From Pseudomonadota bacterium (lineage in GTDB: Bacteria; Pseudomonadota; Alphaproteobacteria; Rhodospirillales; Magnetospirillaceae): a DNA stretch of 64,000 nucleotides. The notes below the pieces were generated by a model. That model was given only the letters and a program-made list of their open reading frames with translations. It had not been told where the DNA came from and did not search any database. Location: NCBI GenBank assembly GCA_023426365.1, contig JAFAAW010000001.1, positions 14,078 to 78,077 of the forward strand, read 5' to 3'. Positions 41,374 through 52,163 of this stretch are shown piece by piece; position 1 is the first letter of the stretch; every line of letters starts with the position of its first letter. The translations under genes were made by a program, and so were the position numbers.

Positions 41374-42561
41374 TCATGCCACCGTCTCGCCGTGGGCGAT
41401 CAACTGGTCGCCCAGGCCGATCACGCGGTCCTTGCCGCTTTGCTTGGCCATGTACATGCGCTGGTCGGCCTTTTCCACCAGCTCGGTCCATTGCTCGCAC
41501 CCGTCCATCATGCGCTCGGCAATGCCGACCGAGGCGGTCAGCGGGCGTCCGTCGGGACGCAGGCCCAGCCCGGCCTCGCGCAGGCGGGCAATGGCGCTTT
41601 TCGCGCCCTCGGCGTCGGTGTTGGGCATCAGCGCCAGGAATTCCTCGCCGCCCCAGCGGACCAGGATGTCGCCACGGCGCAGCACGCGGCGCAACGCGGT
41701 CGAGGCCGAACGGAGCGCGTTGTCGCCCTCTTCATGGCCGTACTGGTCGTTGATGGACTTGAAATTGTCCAGATCGACGAAGGCCAGCGACAGCGGGGCA
41801 TTGGCGCGCTGGGCGCCCAGGAATTGCTGGATCACCATTTCCTCGCCCACGCGGCGGTTATAGGCCCGGGTCAGGCCGTCATGCGAGGATTGGTCCACCA
41901 ACTGGCTCATGAAATGCAACTGGCTCATGCCCGACAGGGTCGCCACCGTCGCCAGCAGCAGCAAAAGCCACTGGGCGCCAAGGTGCGAGGCGAAGGGCAG
42001 CAACTGGTAGCCGAGAACGCCGGTCAGCAGATAGGCCAGCAACAGCGGCGTGGACAGCGCCACACCCTCGAAGAAGGTGATGGGGAACACCGACAGGCCG
42101 GCCACCATGACGAAGGGCAGGAACGCATAGCCGGCGGCGATCACCTGCTGGGCCGGGTCGGTGATGGCGAACTGGGCCAGCAGCGGATGGCTGATCAGGA
42201 AGAAGACAGTGGGAATCGCCAAAAGCCACACCAATCCCCAACGGGCGACGGTAACACTGTCGGCACCGCGATAGGACAGGCACAGCAGGACGAAGGCGAT
42301 GGAGGCCAGCACGCGCAGCGCCGCCAGATACATGCCCAGCGCCGCCTCGAAAATATAGAGATCGACCGGAATCCACAGCGGTGTCAGCACGGCGAAGGTT
42401 GCCGCCACCAGCCGCACGCGCGACAGGATCAGCAACGAACGACGACGCTGAACGAAGGCCGACTGGCGTGTCGGCATCAAGAGATCGAAAATCTCGGCCA
42501 TCGTCATCCCCGAAAAGACGATGCCCAGAATTCTTTTCAAGAAGTTCTTGATGAACTCCAC
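41374..42561 (-). CDS. Membrane diguanylate cyclase (GGDEF)
   Basis: Makes c-di-GMP. The 395-residue protein has a membrane part with about six hydrophobic segments (about 45-220) and a GGDEF domain (about 235-390) with the active site RWGGEEF. The inhibitory RxxD site is not evident. The start is set at GTG 42561 (VEFIKNFLKRI), with AAGGA 10 bases upstream; longer frames reach 42804 without a ribosome site. The signal is unknown, probably hydrophobic or membrane-borne. Confidence 0.88.
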   Translation of the reverse strand: MEFIKNFLKRILGIVFSGMTMAEIFDLLMPTRQSAFVQRRRSLLILSRVRLVAATFAVLTPLWIPVDLYIFEAALGMYLAALRVLASIAFVLLCLSYRGADSVTVARWGLVWLLAIPTVFFLISHPLLAQFAITDPAQQVIAAGYAFLPFVMVAGLSVFPITFFEGVALSTPLLLAYLLTGVLGYQLLPFASHLGAQWLLLLLATVATLSGMSQLHFMSQLVDQSSHDGLTRAYNRRVGEEMVIQQFLGAQRANAPLSLAFVDLDNFKSINDQYGHEEGDNALRSASTALRRVLRRGDILVRWGGEEFLALMPNTDAEGAKSAIARLREAGLGLRPDGRPLTASVGIAERMMDGCEQWTELVEKADQRMYMAKQSGKDRVIGLGDQLIAHGETVA

Positions 42562-42926
42562 GTCGATCGTATCCTTTTCCCCCTTGCTCCGGGTGCAGAC
42601 GGTACCCCCCGGCTGCATACCTTGCAAGCGCTTTGACGCCCAGATCCCCCCTGTTGCATGCCAGTTTCGCGCAGCGATGGCAACGACCGATCCGCGCGCC
42701 CGAAGCCGGATAGCGCGATAGGAAGGTATGCCACAGGCCCGTTTCCCGCACCGTCCCTGCCCGCATGGCCGGATTGGCACGAGTGTGGCGACAAGACGGG
42801 CCATCCGCCGGGCACGCCCCCGACCTCCCCTGTCCGCGGTTACAGGAAATTGGTCATAGGGCGCGGGATGGCGTCACATTCGGGCAGGATTCGCAGCCAT
42901 GGAACAGGTGAGCCGGGAACAGTTAT

Positions 42927-42937
42927 GGAATAATTCC
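42927..42937. promoter_or_regulatory. Short palindrome in the gap before paaK
   Basis: GGAATAATTCC in an AT-rich stretch (42921-42960) about 80 bp before paaK. The 454-bp gap 42562-43015 holds no convincing gene and nothing else that I could recognise. Regulatory meaning is only a guess. Confidence 0.25.
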
Positions 42938-43015
42938 AAATATTAGAGAGCTTTAGACTATTGCGAAGTCACGCGCGGGCGAAGTAGACACGGGCTAAAG
43001 AGGGAGGATCGCCAC

Positions 43016-44341
<1,326 letters not shown>

Positions 44342-44360
44342 GCCGGGGTTCTGTGCGACG

Positions 44361-44389
44361 ACGGCGGCGGAAATTGTTCCCGCCGCCGT
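44361..44389 (+). terminator. Hairpin after paaK
   Basis: ACGGCGGCGG, 9-base loop, CCGCCGCCGT, with only TT after it. Possible terminator. Confidence 0.5.
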
Positions 44390-44449
44390 TACGCTTCGTT
44401 ACCTTTCCGCCATTGACTCCGAACACCGCGCGGAGCGAAGTGTGACCCC

Positions 44450-45598
44450 ATGCATAACGCCCGCATTGCCATCGTCGCCGCCGTGATCGCCGCCCTGGGC
44501 GGCGGCTGGTATCTCACTAGCCAACGGGGCACCCCCGCCCCCGCCCCCCAGGCCGAGGCACGGCCACAGCCGGTGGTCACCCGCGCGGTCGAAGTCCGTC
44601 CCATGCCGGTGCTGGTCACCGCGGTGGGCAATGTGCAATCGCCCTCGGTGGTGGCCGTGCGCCCCCGCGTCGAGGGCGAGATCATCAAGGTCCACATCGT
44701 CGAAGGCCAGGAGGTGCAGGAAGGCGATCCGCTGTTTACCCTGGACTTCCGCGCCGCCGAGGCGGCGCGGAAGCAGGCCGAGGCCAGCCTGGCACGCGAC
44801 CGCGCGCAACTGGACCGCGCCAAGCGCGACCTGGAGCGCTATACCATCCTGCTGCAATCGGGATCGGCCACCCGGCAGAAGGTGGAACAGCTCACCTCGG
44901 ACGTGGGCGTGTACGAGGCCGCCATCAAGGCCGATCTGGCCAATATCGAGAACGCCAAGCTGGCGCTGGACTTTGCCGCCATCCGCGCGCCCGTCGCCGG
45001 CCGCACCGGCACCATCAACGGCAAGTTGGGCGCCCTGGCCAAGCCGGGCGACAGCCTGCCCCTGGTCACCATCACCCAGTTGCGCCCCATCACGGTGGCC
45101 TTTGCCGTGGCCGAACAGCACCTGCCGCGCATCCGCGCCGCCATGGCCGCCGGCCCGCTGGAGGTGGGGGTGACGTCGGCCGCCGATCCCGACCTGAATG
45201 CGCTGGGGCGGCTGACCTTCGTGGACTCGGCCATCGACACGGCCACCGGCACCATTGCGCTGAAGGCCACCTTTGACAACCAGGACACCCGGCTGTGGCC
45301 CGGCCAGTACGTCAACGTGGCGCTGATGCTGGGCACCGAGGCCAAGGCCCTGACCGTGCCGGTCGAGGCGGTGCAGACCGGCCAAAACGGCCAGTACGTC
45401 TTCGTGGTCGGCCCCGATCAGTCCGCCGACATCCGCAACGTCGTCGTCGATCGCATCATCAACGGCGTCGCCGTGATCAAAAGCGGGCTGGGCGCCGATG
45501 ACAAGGTCGTGATCGAAGGCCAGATGAGGTTGGCGCCCGGCATCAAGGTGATGGAAAAGGGCGCCGCCCCGCAGCCCCAATCCCCGGCCAAGTCATGA
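44450..45598 (+). CDS. RND efflux periplasmic adaptor (membrane fusion protein)
   Basis: Links an inner-membrane RND pump to an outer-membrane channel. The 382-residue protein has one N-terminal membrane anchor (IAIVAAVIAALGGGWYL), a lipoyl/barrel-hybrid domain (GEIIKVHIVEGQEVQEGDPLF), a coiled-coil hairpin (about 105-165) and beta-barrel/MP domains (VDSAIDTATGTIALKATFDN). It is MdtA-like. Its stop overlaps the start of the pump gene (ATGA). No outer-membrane channel gene is adjacent. Confidence 0.93.
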   Translation: MHNARIAIVAAVIAALGGGWYLTSQRGTPAPAPQAEARPQPVVTRAVEVRPMPVLVTAVGNVQSPSVVAVRPRVEGEIIKVHIVEGQEVQEGDPLFTLDFRAAEAARKQAEASLARDRAQLDRAKRDLERYTILLQSGSATRQKVEQLTSDVGVYEAAIKADLANIENAKLALDFAAIRAPVAGRTGTINGKLGALAKPGDSLPLVTITQLRPITVAFAVAEQHLPRIRAAMAAGPLEVGVTSAADPDLNALGRLTFVDSAIDTATGTIALKATFDNQDTRLWPGQYVNVALMLGTEAKALTVPVEAVQTGQNGQYVFVVGPDQSADIRNVVVDRIINGVAVIKSGLGADDKVVIEGQMRLAPGIKVMEKGAAPQPQSPAKS

Positions 45599-48500
45599 AC
45601 CTGTCGGAAGTCTTCATCCGCCGCCCGGTAGCGACGCTGCTGCTGACACTGGCGCTGGTGCTTGCCGGTCTGGCCGGCTGGCGCGAATTGCCGGTGGCTG
45701 CGCTGCCCAGCGTGGACTTCCCCACCATCAGCGTGTCCGCATCGCTGCCCGGCGCCAGCCCGGAAACCATGGCGTCGTCGGTGGCTGCCCCCCTGGAGCG
45801 CGAATTCTCCACCATCGCTGGCGTGGAAACCATCACCTCCTCGTCGGGCCAGGGCACGACCTCCATCACGCTGTCCTTCGTGCTGGACCGCGACATCGAC
45901 GCGGCCGCCCAGGACGTGCAGGCCGCCATCGCCCGCGCCCAGCGCCGGCTGCCCGAAGAAATGACGACGCCGCCGTCGTTCCGCAAGGTCAACCCGGCCG
46001 ACAGCCCGGTGGTGCTGATGGCGCTGTCGTCGCCCACCCTGCCGCTCTCCACCCTGGACCAATACGCCCAGACCATCCTTACGCCCAAGATTTCACGCCT
46101 GTCGGGCGTGGCCCAGGTGCTGGTCTACGGCAGCCAGAAATACGCGGTGCGCATCCGCCTTGACCCCGACGCGCTGGCCTCGCGCGGGCTGGCGGTGGCC
46201 GAGGTGCAGCAGGCCATCACCATGGCCAACACCAACTCGCCGCTGGGTGTGCTGAACGGCCCCAAGCAGCAGATCACCTTGCAGGCCAATCCCCAATTGC
46301 CCAACGCCAGCGCGTTCTCGGATCTGGTGGTGGCGTGGAAGGACGGCGCCCCGGTGCGCCTGCGGGATGTGGGCACCGCCATCGATAGCGTCGAGAACGA
46401 CCGCACCGCCAGTTGGTTCAACGGCACCCGCGCCATCGTGGTGGCGGTGCAGCGCCAGCCCGACGCCAATACGGTCGAGGTGGTGGACGCCGTGCGCGCC
46501 ATGCTGCCCAGCGTGCGCGCGAGCCTGCCGCCCACCGCCAAGATCGACGTGATGAACGACCGCTCGGTCTCGATCCGCGCCGCCATCGAGGACGTGCAGT
46601 TCACCTTTGCCCTGACCGTCGGGCTGGTGGTCATGGTGATCTTCATGTTCCTGCGCCGGCTCAGCGCCACCATCATTCCAGCCATCGCCATGCCGGTGTC
46701 GCTGGTGGCGACCTTAGGGGCGATGGCGGTCTTCGGGTTCTCGCTCGACAACATATCGCTGCTGGCGCTGACGCTGTCGGTGGGGCTGGTGGTGGACGAC
46801 GCCATCGTCATGCTGGAAAACATCCAGCGCCACGTGGACGAGGGCATGCCACCGTTCGAGGCGGCGCTGAAAGGCGCGCGCGAGATCGGCTTCACCATCA
46901 TCTCGATCACCGTGTCGCTGATCGCGGTGTTCATCCCCATCCTGCTGATGGGCGGCGTGATCGGCCGCCTGTTCCATGAATTCGCCGTCGTGGTGACGCT
47001 GGCCATCGCCATTTCGGCGCTGGTGTCGCTGACGCTGACCCCCGCCATGTGCGCCCGCTGGCTGCGTCCCGAACACGGCAGCAAGGCCGGCACGGTGGAA
47101 CGCTGGCTGGAGCGCGGCTTCGACCGGCTGCTGGCGGGCTATCGCGTCACGCTGGACTGGGTGCTGGCCCACGGCGCCGTGATGGGCGTGGTCATCGCCG
47201 GCACCATCGCCGCCACCGCCTGGCTGTTCACCGCCGTGCCGAAGGGGTTCTTCCCCACCGAGGACACCGGCCAGATCACCTTGCAGACCGAGGCCGCCCA
47301 GGACATCAGCTTTTCCGCCATGGCCGAGCTGCAAAAGGAGGTGGCGGCCATCGTCCAGGCCGACCCGTATGTCGCCACCCTCACCTCGGCGGTGGGTGTC
47401 TCCGGCCTGTCCAACGCCACCAATGCCGGGCGCATGTTCATCAATCTGGTGCCCCGCGACCAGCGCCCACCGGTCACCGAGGTGATCCAGCAACTGCGCA
47501 GCAAACTGGGCAACCGCCCCGGCCTGAATGTCTATTTGCAGCCGGTGCAGAACCTTCAGGTGGGCGGGCGTTCGTCCAAGGCGCTTTACCAGTACACCCT
47601 GGAAGGCATCGACCAGGGCGAGCTGTACGCCTTTGCCGAGCGCATGCAAAGGACCATGGCGGGCGAGCCGCTGTTCCAGGACGTCAATTCCGACCTCCAG
47701 ATCAAAAGCCCGCAGGCCATGGTGAACGTGGACCGCGACAAGGCGGCGGCGCTGGGGGTGCGGCTCGAGGACATCCGCTCGACCCTGTACTCGTCCTATG
47801 GGGCGCGGCAGATTTCCACCATCTTCATGCCGGCCGACGATTACCAGGTGATCGTCGAGATGGACCCGCGCTATCAGGCCGACACCAATGCGCTGTCCAA
47901 GCTCAAGGTGCGCAGCACCAGCGGCCAACTGGTCTCGCTCGACACCGTAGCATCCATCGAGCGCAAGGTGGGGCCGCTGACCATCAATCACCAGTCGCAA
48001 CTGCCGGCGGTGACCATTTCCTTCAACGTCGCCCCCGGCCATTCGCTGGGCGAGGCGGTGGAGCGCATCCGCCAGTTGCAAAGCGTGACCGGCATGCCGC
48101 CGGGCATCACCCCCACCTTCGCCGGCACCGCCAAGGTGTTCCAGGATTCCATGCGCAACCAGGGCATCCTGCTGCTGGGCGCGGTGCTGGTGATCTATGT
48201 GGTGCTGGGCGTGCTGTACGAAAGCCTGATCCACCCGGTGACCATCCTGTCGGGCCTGCCGTCGGCGGCGGTGGGCGCGCTTCTGACACTGATGCTGTTC
48301 GGCCAGGAATTGTCGGTCATCGCCATGATCGGCATCCTGATGCTGATCGGCATCGTGAAAAAGAACGCGATCATGATGATCGACTTTGCGCTGGATGCCC
48401 AACGCAACCACGGCATGCCCCCGCACGAAGCGATCCGCCAGGCCTGTCTGCTGCGCTTCCGTCCCATCATGATGACCACAATGGCGGCCATCATGGGCAC

Positions 48501-48696
48501 GCTGCCCATCGCGGTGGGCCACGGCGCCGCCGCCGAACTGCGCCAGCCGCTGGGTCTGGCCGTGGTGGGCGGCCTGGTGGTCAGCCAGTTGCTGACGCTC
48601 TACATCACCCCGGTGCTGTATCTGTGGTTCGAGCGGTTGGGCGCCCTGGTGCGCGGCGAACGCGGGGCCAAGGGCGTGGGGGCGGTGGCGGAATAG
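45595..48696 (+). CDS. RND multidrug efflux permease, MdtC/AcrB type
   Basis: A proton-driven exporter of 1033 residues (normal length for the HAE1 family). The N-terminus (MNLSEVFIRRPVATLLLTLA) and the fourth membrane helix with the proton-relay Asp pair (LSVGLVVDDAIVMLENIQRH) are as expected. Two large periplasmic loops and the second-half signatures (GIVKKNAIMMIDFAL, RFRPIMMTTMAAIMGTLPI) are present. MdtB/C-like by overall sequence; the substrate is unknown. Translationally coupled to the adaptor. Confidence 0.95.
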   Translation: MNLSEVFIRRPVATLLLTLALVLAGLAGWRELPVAALPSVDFPTISVSASLPGASPETMASSVAAPLEREFSTIAGVETITSSSGQGTTSITLSFVLDRDIDAAAQDVQAAIARAQRRLPEEMTTPPSFRKVNPADSPVVLMALSSPTLPLSTLDQYAQTILTPKISRLSGVAQVLVYGSQKYAVRIRLDPDALASRGLAVAEVQQAITMANTNSPLGVLNGPKQQITLQANPQLPNASAFSDLVVAWKDGAPVRLRDVGTAIDSVENDRTASWFNGTRAIVVAVQRQPDANTVEVVDAVRAMLPSVRASLPPTAKIDVMNDRSVSIRAAIEDVQFTFALTVGLVVMVIFMFLRRLSATIIPAIAMPVSLVATLGAMAVFGFSLDNISLLALTLSVGLVVDDAIVMLENIQRHVDEGMPPFEAALKGAREIGFTIISITVSLIAVFIPILLMGGVIGRLFHEFAVVVTLAIAISALVSLTLTPAMCARWLRPEHGSKAGTVERWLERGFDRLLAGYRVTLDWVLAHGAVMGVVIAGTIAATAWLFTAVPKGFFPTEDTGQITLQTEAAQDISFSAMAELQKEVAAIVQADPYVATLTSAVGVSGLSNATNAGRMFINLVPRDQRPPVTEVIQQLRSKLGNRPGLNVYLQPVQNLQVGGRSSKALYQYTLEGIDQGELYAFAERMQRTMAGEPLFQDVNSDLQIKSPQAMVNVDRDKAAALGVRLEDIRSTLYSSYGARQISTIFMPADDYQVIVEMDPRYQADTNALSKLKVRSTSGQLVSLDTVASIERKVGPLTINHQSQLPAVTISFNVAPGHSLGEAVERIRQLQSVTGMPPGITPTFAGTAKVFQDSMRNQGILLLGAVLVIYVVLGVLYESLIHPVTILSGLPSAAVGALLTLMLFGQELSVIAMIGILMLIGIVKKNAIMMIDFALDAQRNHGMPPHEAIRQACLLRFRPIMMTTMAAIMGTLPIAVGHGAAAELRQPLGLAVVGGLVVSQLLTLYITPVLYLWFERLGALVRGERGAKGVGAVAE

Positions 48697-48704
48697 GCCG
48701 CCGC

Positions 48705-49631
48705 TCAGCCCAGCGCGCGGTACGAATGCATCAGGTTGTCGCTCCAGCGCGCATAGGGGACGAAGTGGCGCTCCAGCACCCGCCACATCTGCGGCAGGCC
48801 GCTATAGCTTTCCACCACCACCTCGGTGTCGTCGCCATGGGCCTCGGCCAGCCGGCGCGCCCCTTCCGCATAGGCGCCCAACAGCCAGCCACGCCCGGCC
48901 TGCGGCTCGCGCACCCAGCCGATGGGAAAGAACCAACGGTTCAGGGCAGGTTGGTGCTGGCACACCACCCAGCCGCGCACATCCCCCGTCTCATCCACCA
49001 GAACCATGGAGGCGTCGGGGTCGAGCGCGTCGAGCCAGGAATCCGGCGCCGACCAGTCCGGCGCCTCGCCGCTTTCGCGCAGTTGCGCGGCCACGGCGAC
49101 GGCACGCGCGCCATCCTCGCGCCAAGTGCGGATCGCGAACCCTTCGCGCCCCAGCCGCTCGATCAGGGCAGCGCGGTGGCGAAAGACCGAGAACGTCTCG
49201 CGCACCGGGCCACAGATGCGCAGGCTGACCACCTCGGGCGCCGCCCAGCCATCGGCCTGTAGAAGGCTTTGCCAAGGTCCGACACAGGGCAATCGGCTGG
49301 AATATTGCACGCCCTGCCGGACCGCCCCCGACCCGGCCAGCGCCGTGCGCAACCCCGCCAACAGCGCCCGGGCGACGCCGCGCCGGCGCCATTGCGGCAC
49401 CACGAACAGCGACAACAGCTCCTGTTCGTCCGCGCCTGCGCCCCGCCCCCTGCTGATCGCTAGGCCGATGGGGATTTCGCCGATCCAAGCGGCCAAGATG
49501 ACCGCGCGCGCGGCCGTCCGCGTTTCCTCGGGCAGCGAAAGGAACGGGCGATAGGCGCTCCAGGTCATGCCGGCCAGCGCCGCCGCATGTTCCGGCGTCG
49601 CTTCCGCCACCCTCACCCCTTGCGTCGCCAT
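48705..49631 (-). CDS. GNAT family N-acetyltransferase
   Basis: A 308-residue acyltransferase. The acetyl-CoA-binding motif lies at LFVVPQWRRRGVARALLAGL (about residues 75-95). The second half (about 140-308) is a second GNAT-like region with weaker motifs (WVREPQAGRGWLLGAYAEGA), so it may be a tandem-GNAT protein with one catalytic lobe. The start may be ATG 49631 (GGGGG 9 bases upstream) or 49658. It is divergent from the RiPP precursor gene; a link between them is not shown. Confidence 0.85.
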   Translation of the reverse strand: MATQGVRVAEATPEHAAALAGMTWSAYRPFLSLPEETRTAARAVILAAWIGEIPIGLAISRGRGAGADEQELLSLFVVPQWRRRGVARALLAGLRTALAGSGAVRQGVQYSSRLPCVGPWQSLLQADGWAAPEVVSLRICGPVRETFSVFRHRAALIERLGREGFAIRTWREDGARAVAVAAQLRESGEAPDWSAPDSWLDALDPDASMVLVDETGDVRGWVVCQHQPALNRWFFPIGWVREPQAGRGWLLGAYAEGARRLAEAHGDDTEVVVESYSGLPQMWRVLERHFVPYARWSDNLMHSYRALG

Positions 49632-49845
49632 CACCCGAAGCCCCCGTCTTGCCGTCATGCCCCCTATTTACAAACAGGACCCCGGGGGCGAAAGCGGGAA
49701 GCACCACATTCTCAACGAACATTGATACTCAAAGCGTGGTCTTTATCGGCTCGCGCAAAGAAAATACCATGCCGGCTGGGACAAGGGCATTGATCGGTCG
49801 TTGGCCCGAGAAAATAAAAACTCGATTACCGGAGATCAAACACAA

Positions 49846-50178
49846 ATGACGACCAATGACACCCTGACCGAAATCCGCCGCCAGGCCGAGAAAGCGCTGA
49901 TCGCGCGTGCCCAGGAGGATGCTTCCTTTCGCGCGCTGCTGAAGGACAACCCGCACGCGGCGCTGAAGGAAATGCTGGGTGTGGATCCGGTGCCCAGCCT
50001 GAAGATCAACGTGGTCGAGGAAAAGCCGGGCGAGATCACCATCGTCCTGCCGGCCGCCATCGACGAATCGGAACTGCCGGACGAATTGCTGGACCTTGCC
50101 TCGGGCGGCACCTCGTTCAGCGCGTTTATTCTTTACCCCCCCAGCAACACGCCCCCCAAGCCGAAGAAGAACAAGTAA
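49846..50178 (+). CDS. NHLP-leader RiPP precursor peptide (orphan)
   Basis: A 110-residue precursor of a ribosomally made, modified peptide. Residues 1-88 have the nitrile-hydratase-like leader (NHLP) pattern: KALIARAQEDASFRALLKDN, PHAALKEMLGVDPVPSLKIN, VVEEKPGEITIVLPAAIDES, ELPDELLDLASGG. The ASGG at 85-88 fits a double-Gly cleavage site. The putative core (89-110) reads TSFSAFILYPPSNTPPKPKK followed by NK: it has Ser/Thr but no Cys, and is Pro/Lys-rich. GGAG lies 11 bases before the ATG. No cyclodehydratase, LanM, radical-SAM or NHLM transporter gene is in the window, so it is an orphan. Confidence 0.82.
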   Translation: MTTNDTLTEIRRQAEKALIARAQEDASFRALLKDNPHAALKEMLGVDPVPSLKINVVEEKPGEITIVLPAAIDESELPDELLDLASGGTSFSAFILYPPSNTPPKPKKNK

Positions 50179-50194
50179 GGGCGCGACGCCGCAG

Positions 50195-50222
50195 GGGAAG
50201 GATTGTCACGAATCCTTCCCTT
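50195..50222 (+). terminator. Hairpin after the RiPP precursor gene
   Basis: GGGAAGGATT, loop GTCACG, AATCCTTCCC, then TT only. A modest terminator. Confidence 0.6.
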
Positions 50223-50277
50223 GAGCGGCCCAGCCATCGGGCCTATCTGCCTGTCCAACGGATAAAGGACAGGGGCT

Positions 50278-50460
50278 ATGCCCGAACAGGATGAATTTCA
50301 CCATTGTCCGGCCTGTGGCCGCCGCAGCCGCCATCGGGTCAGTCGCGACCGCAAGCTGGCCCCCGTGCTGTGGTGCCAAAGCTGCTTCCACGTTCACATG
50401 GAAGTGGCCCCCACATCGGCCACGGCAGGCGGCGACCGGCACCGGGAACAGGCCGCCTGA
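50278..50460 (+). CDS. Small zinc-ribbon protein
   Basis: A 60-residue protein not recognised as any named family. It has two Cys pairs, CPAC (with HHCPACGRRSRH) and CQSC, 19 residues apart, a typical zinc-ribbon spacing, within basic surroundings (RHRVSRDRKLAP). This suggests nucleic-acid or protein binding. AGGGGCT precedes the ATG. It lies 99 bp after the RiPP precursor in the same direction, beyond a hairpin. Confidence 0.65.
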   Translation: MPEQDEFHHCPACGRRSRHRVSRDRKLAPVLWCQSCFHVHMEVAPTSATAGGDRHREQAA

Positions 50461-50502
50461 GGGCAGCCCCCTTCCCGCTCGCAACAGAACAGCCAGCACG
50501 GA

Positions 50503-51900
50503 TCAGAACAGGTCGAGGGTGATCGGCACCCGGGCCATCAGCCGCACGTCCGGAGCATCCTCGGTCACGCCCACGGCCACCGACACGTTGAGGGCGGCCG
50601 AGTCGCTCATCTGCCAGTTCACGCCGAAGGTCATGGACCCCACCGACAGCGACGGCGAATCCACCGAGCCGTCGCTGAAATTGGTTTCGGTCTTCATGAT
50701 CCAGTCGTGCTGATAGCCGATGGAGAACGAGACCTTCTCATTCAGGGCCAGCCCCATGCCCACCCCGAGGCGGATGGCGTCGCCGGGGTCCACGTCGCGC
50801 ACGTAGCGGCTGCCGATCTGCTTGTTGATGTCGGCGCTCTTGTTCCACAGATAGCCGATATTGCCGTAGAACACCGCCGGGTCGCTGGGCGCGATCACCG
50901 TCAGCGACGGCTCGAAGCCCCAAAAGCCCGAACCGGTGGCCAGTTCCTCCTCGATGCCCAGGTTGTTGCGGTCCACGTCGTAGGGGCTGGTGCCGGTGTT
51001 GCTCTTGACACGGAAATTGCCGACGAAAACCGGCCATTTGCCGATGCCGTCATTGAACTGGTAGTGCACCGCGCCCTCGATGTCGCCCAGGCCGTTATCG
51101 GTCAGGCTGATGCTCTGGCTGGTGTTGCCGCTGTTGACGAAGGTGTTGGTGCTGCTGTCGTCGCGATACATGTAGGGGATGCGCAATTCGCCTTCCAAAC
51201 GGTTGGTGATGCCCAACCGCAGGCCCAGCGTGCCGGTGACCGCGTCGCGATTGGCCTGTTTGGCCTCGATCGCGCCGACCAGCACGGTATCGAGGATGGC
51301 GACGCCGCCGAAAGAGAACTGGTTGACGTCGGTATGGCTGTATTCGATGCCCGGTTCGATCACCAGCGCTCCCTTGCGGGTCAGCACGCCGGGCAGTTCC
51401 GGCTGGGGCGGCGGCACCTGGGCGGCATCGGCGCGTTCCTGACGCTGACTTTCCTCGGCCGCGGCGGGCGGCGGCGGCTCGGGGGCTGTGGCGGCCACCG
51501 GGGCAGGAGCCACAACCGGGGCCGGAGGCGGCGCCTCGACCGCCATCGGCGCCACCGGTTCGGGTGCCTGCGCGGCAGCCACCGGCGTGGGCACGACCAT
51601 GTCCGCCTCGCCCCGCTGCACGGCTTGCACCACGGCGGGTTCGGCCGCGACAGCGGCGGCCTCGGGGACGGCGTCGGCGGCGGCCATGGCGGCTTCGGCA
51701 TTGGGCGCGGCCTTGGCCGCGGCCATGTGGGTCGGCGCCGCCACCGCGCTGTCCTCGTCGGCGGGCAGTTCAACGATCAGCGGTTCGGCCTCGGCATCGG
51801 CGATCGCTTCGGCTTCCTGCGCAAAGGCGGCGGGCATCGGACCAAGGCCAGCCACCAGCGCCATTACCGCGGTAGCTCCGAACAATGCTGAACGCTTCAT
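50503..51900 (-). CDS. Outer-membrane beta-barrel protein with Ala/Pro-rich periplasmic region
   Basis: A 465-residue exported protein. After a signal peptide (ending PAAFA) there is a long low-complexity Ala/Pro/Glu/Val region (about 30-165), then a beta-barrel (about 170-465) with aromatic-girdle strands (GALVIEPGIEYSHTDVNQF, GFWGFEPSLTVIAPSDPAVF, VSFSIGYQHDWIMKTETNFS) ending in the outer-membrane C-terminal signature ITLDLF. It resembles the MetA/phenol-degradation 'transporter' barrel family. It is divergent from a sigma-54 activator, with a palindrome between. The cargo is unknown. Confidence 0.82.
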   Translation of the reverse strand: MKRSALFGATAVMALVAGLGPMPAAFAQEAEAIADAEAEPLIVELPADEDSAVAAPTHMAAAKAAPNAEAAMAAADAVPEAAAVAAEPAVVQAVQRGEADMVVPTPVAAAQAPEPVAPMAVEAPPPAPVVAPAPVAATAPEPPPPAAAEESQRQERADAAQVPPPQPELPGVLTRKGALVIEPGIEYSHTDVNQFSFGGVAILDTVLVGAIEAKQANRDAVTGTLGLRLGITNRLEGELRIPYMYRDDSSTNTFVNSGNTSQSISLTDNGLGDIEGAVHYQFNDGIGKWPVFVGNFRVKSNTGTSPYDVDRNNLGIEEELATGSGFWGFEPSLTVIAPSDPAVFYGNIGYLWNKSADINKQIGSRYVRDVDPGDAIRLGVGMGLALNEKVSFSIGYQHDWIMKTETNFSDGSVDSPSLSVGSMTFGVNWQMSDSAALNVSVAVGVTEDAPDVRLMARVPITLDLF

Positions 51901-51973
51901 GGCGGCTCACCTCGACTGTCTGGCGTCAACGCCCCAGCAACATAGCGAGCGCGCACTGCCGCCCCATGTCCTC

Positions 51974-51993
51974 TTCCGTCCTATAGGACAGAA
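51974..51993. promoter_or_regulatory. 20-bp near-perfect palindrome between barrel gene and activator
   Basis: TTC-C-GTCCTATAGGAC-A-GAA: a perfect 12-bp core plus matching TTC/GAA flanks. It lies 73 bp before the barrel gene and 170 bp before the activator, a suitable place for an operator or an enhancer site. Confidence 0.5.
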
Positions 51994-52163
51994 GTCGGCC
52001 TGACGTGGGATTGCTATGGCCTATGCGGTCTCGGATGGGCAGGGCTTGTCCGGGCGGTATGCGCGGATGCGCGCGGGCGTGCCCCGGAAGATGGTGTGAA
52101 AGCCGCCGGCCGGTTCTGCAACACTCGGCCCCGTTCGAACTGCGGACGCGGAGAGCGAGCACC

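Noticed and set aside
42562..43015. Small ORFs (for example 42658-42933) in the long gap before paaK
   Set aside because: Low-complexity Pro/Gly/Arg composition, no ribosome site, no recognisable family.
46714..48786. A 690-codon open frame on the minus strand
   Set aside because: Antisense shadow of the RND permease with low-complexity His/Arg/Gly composition.
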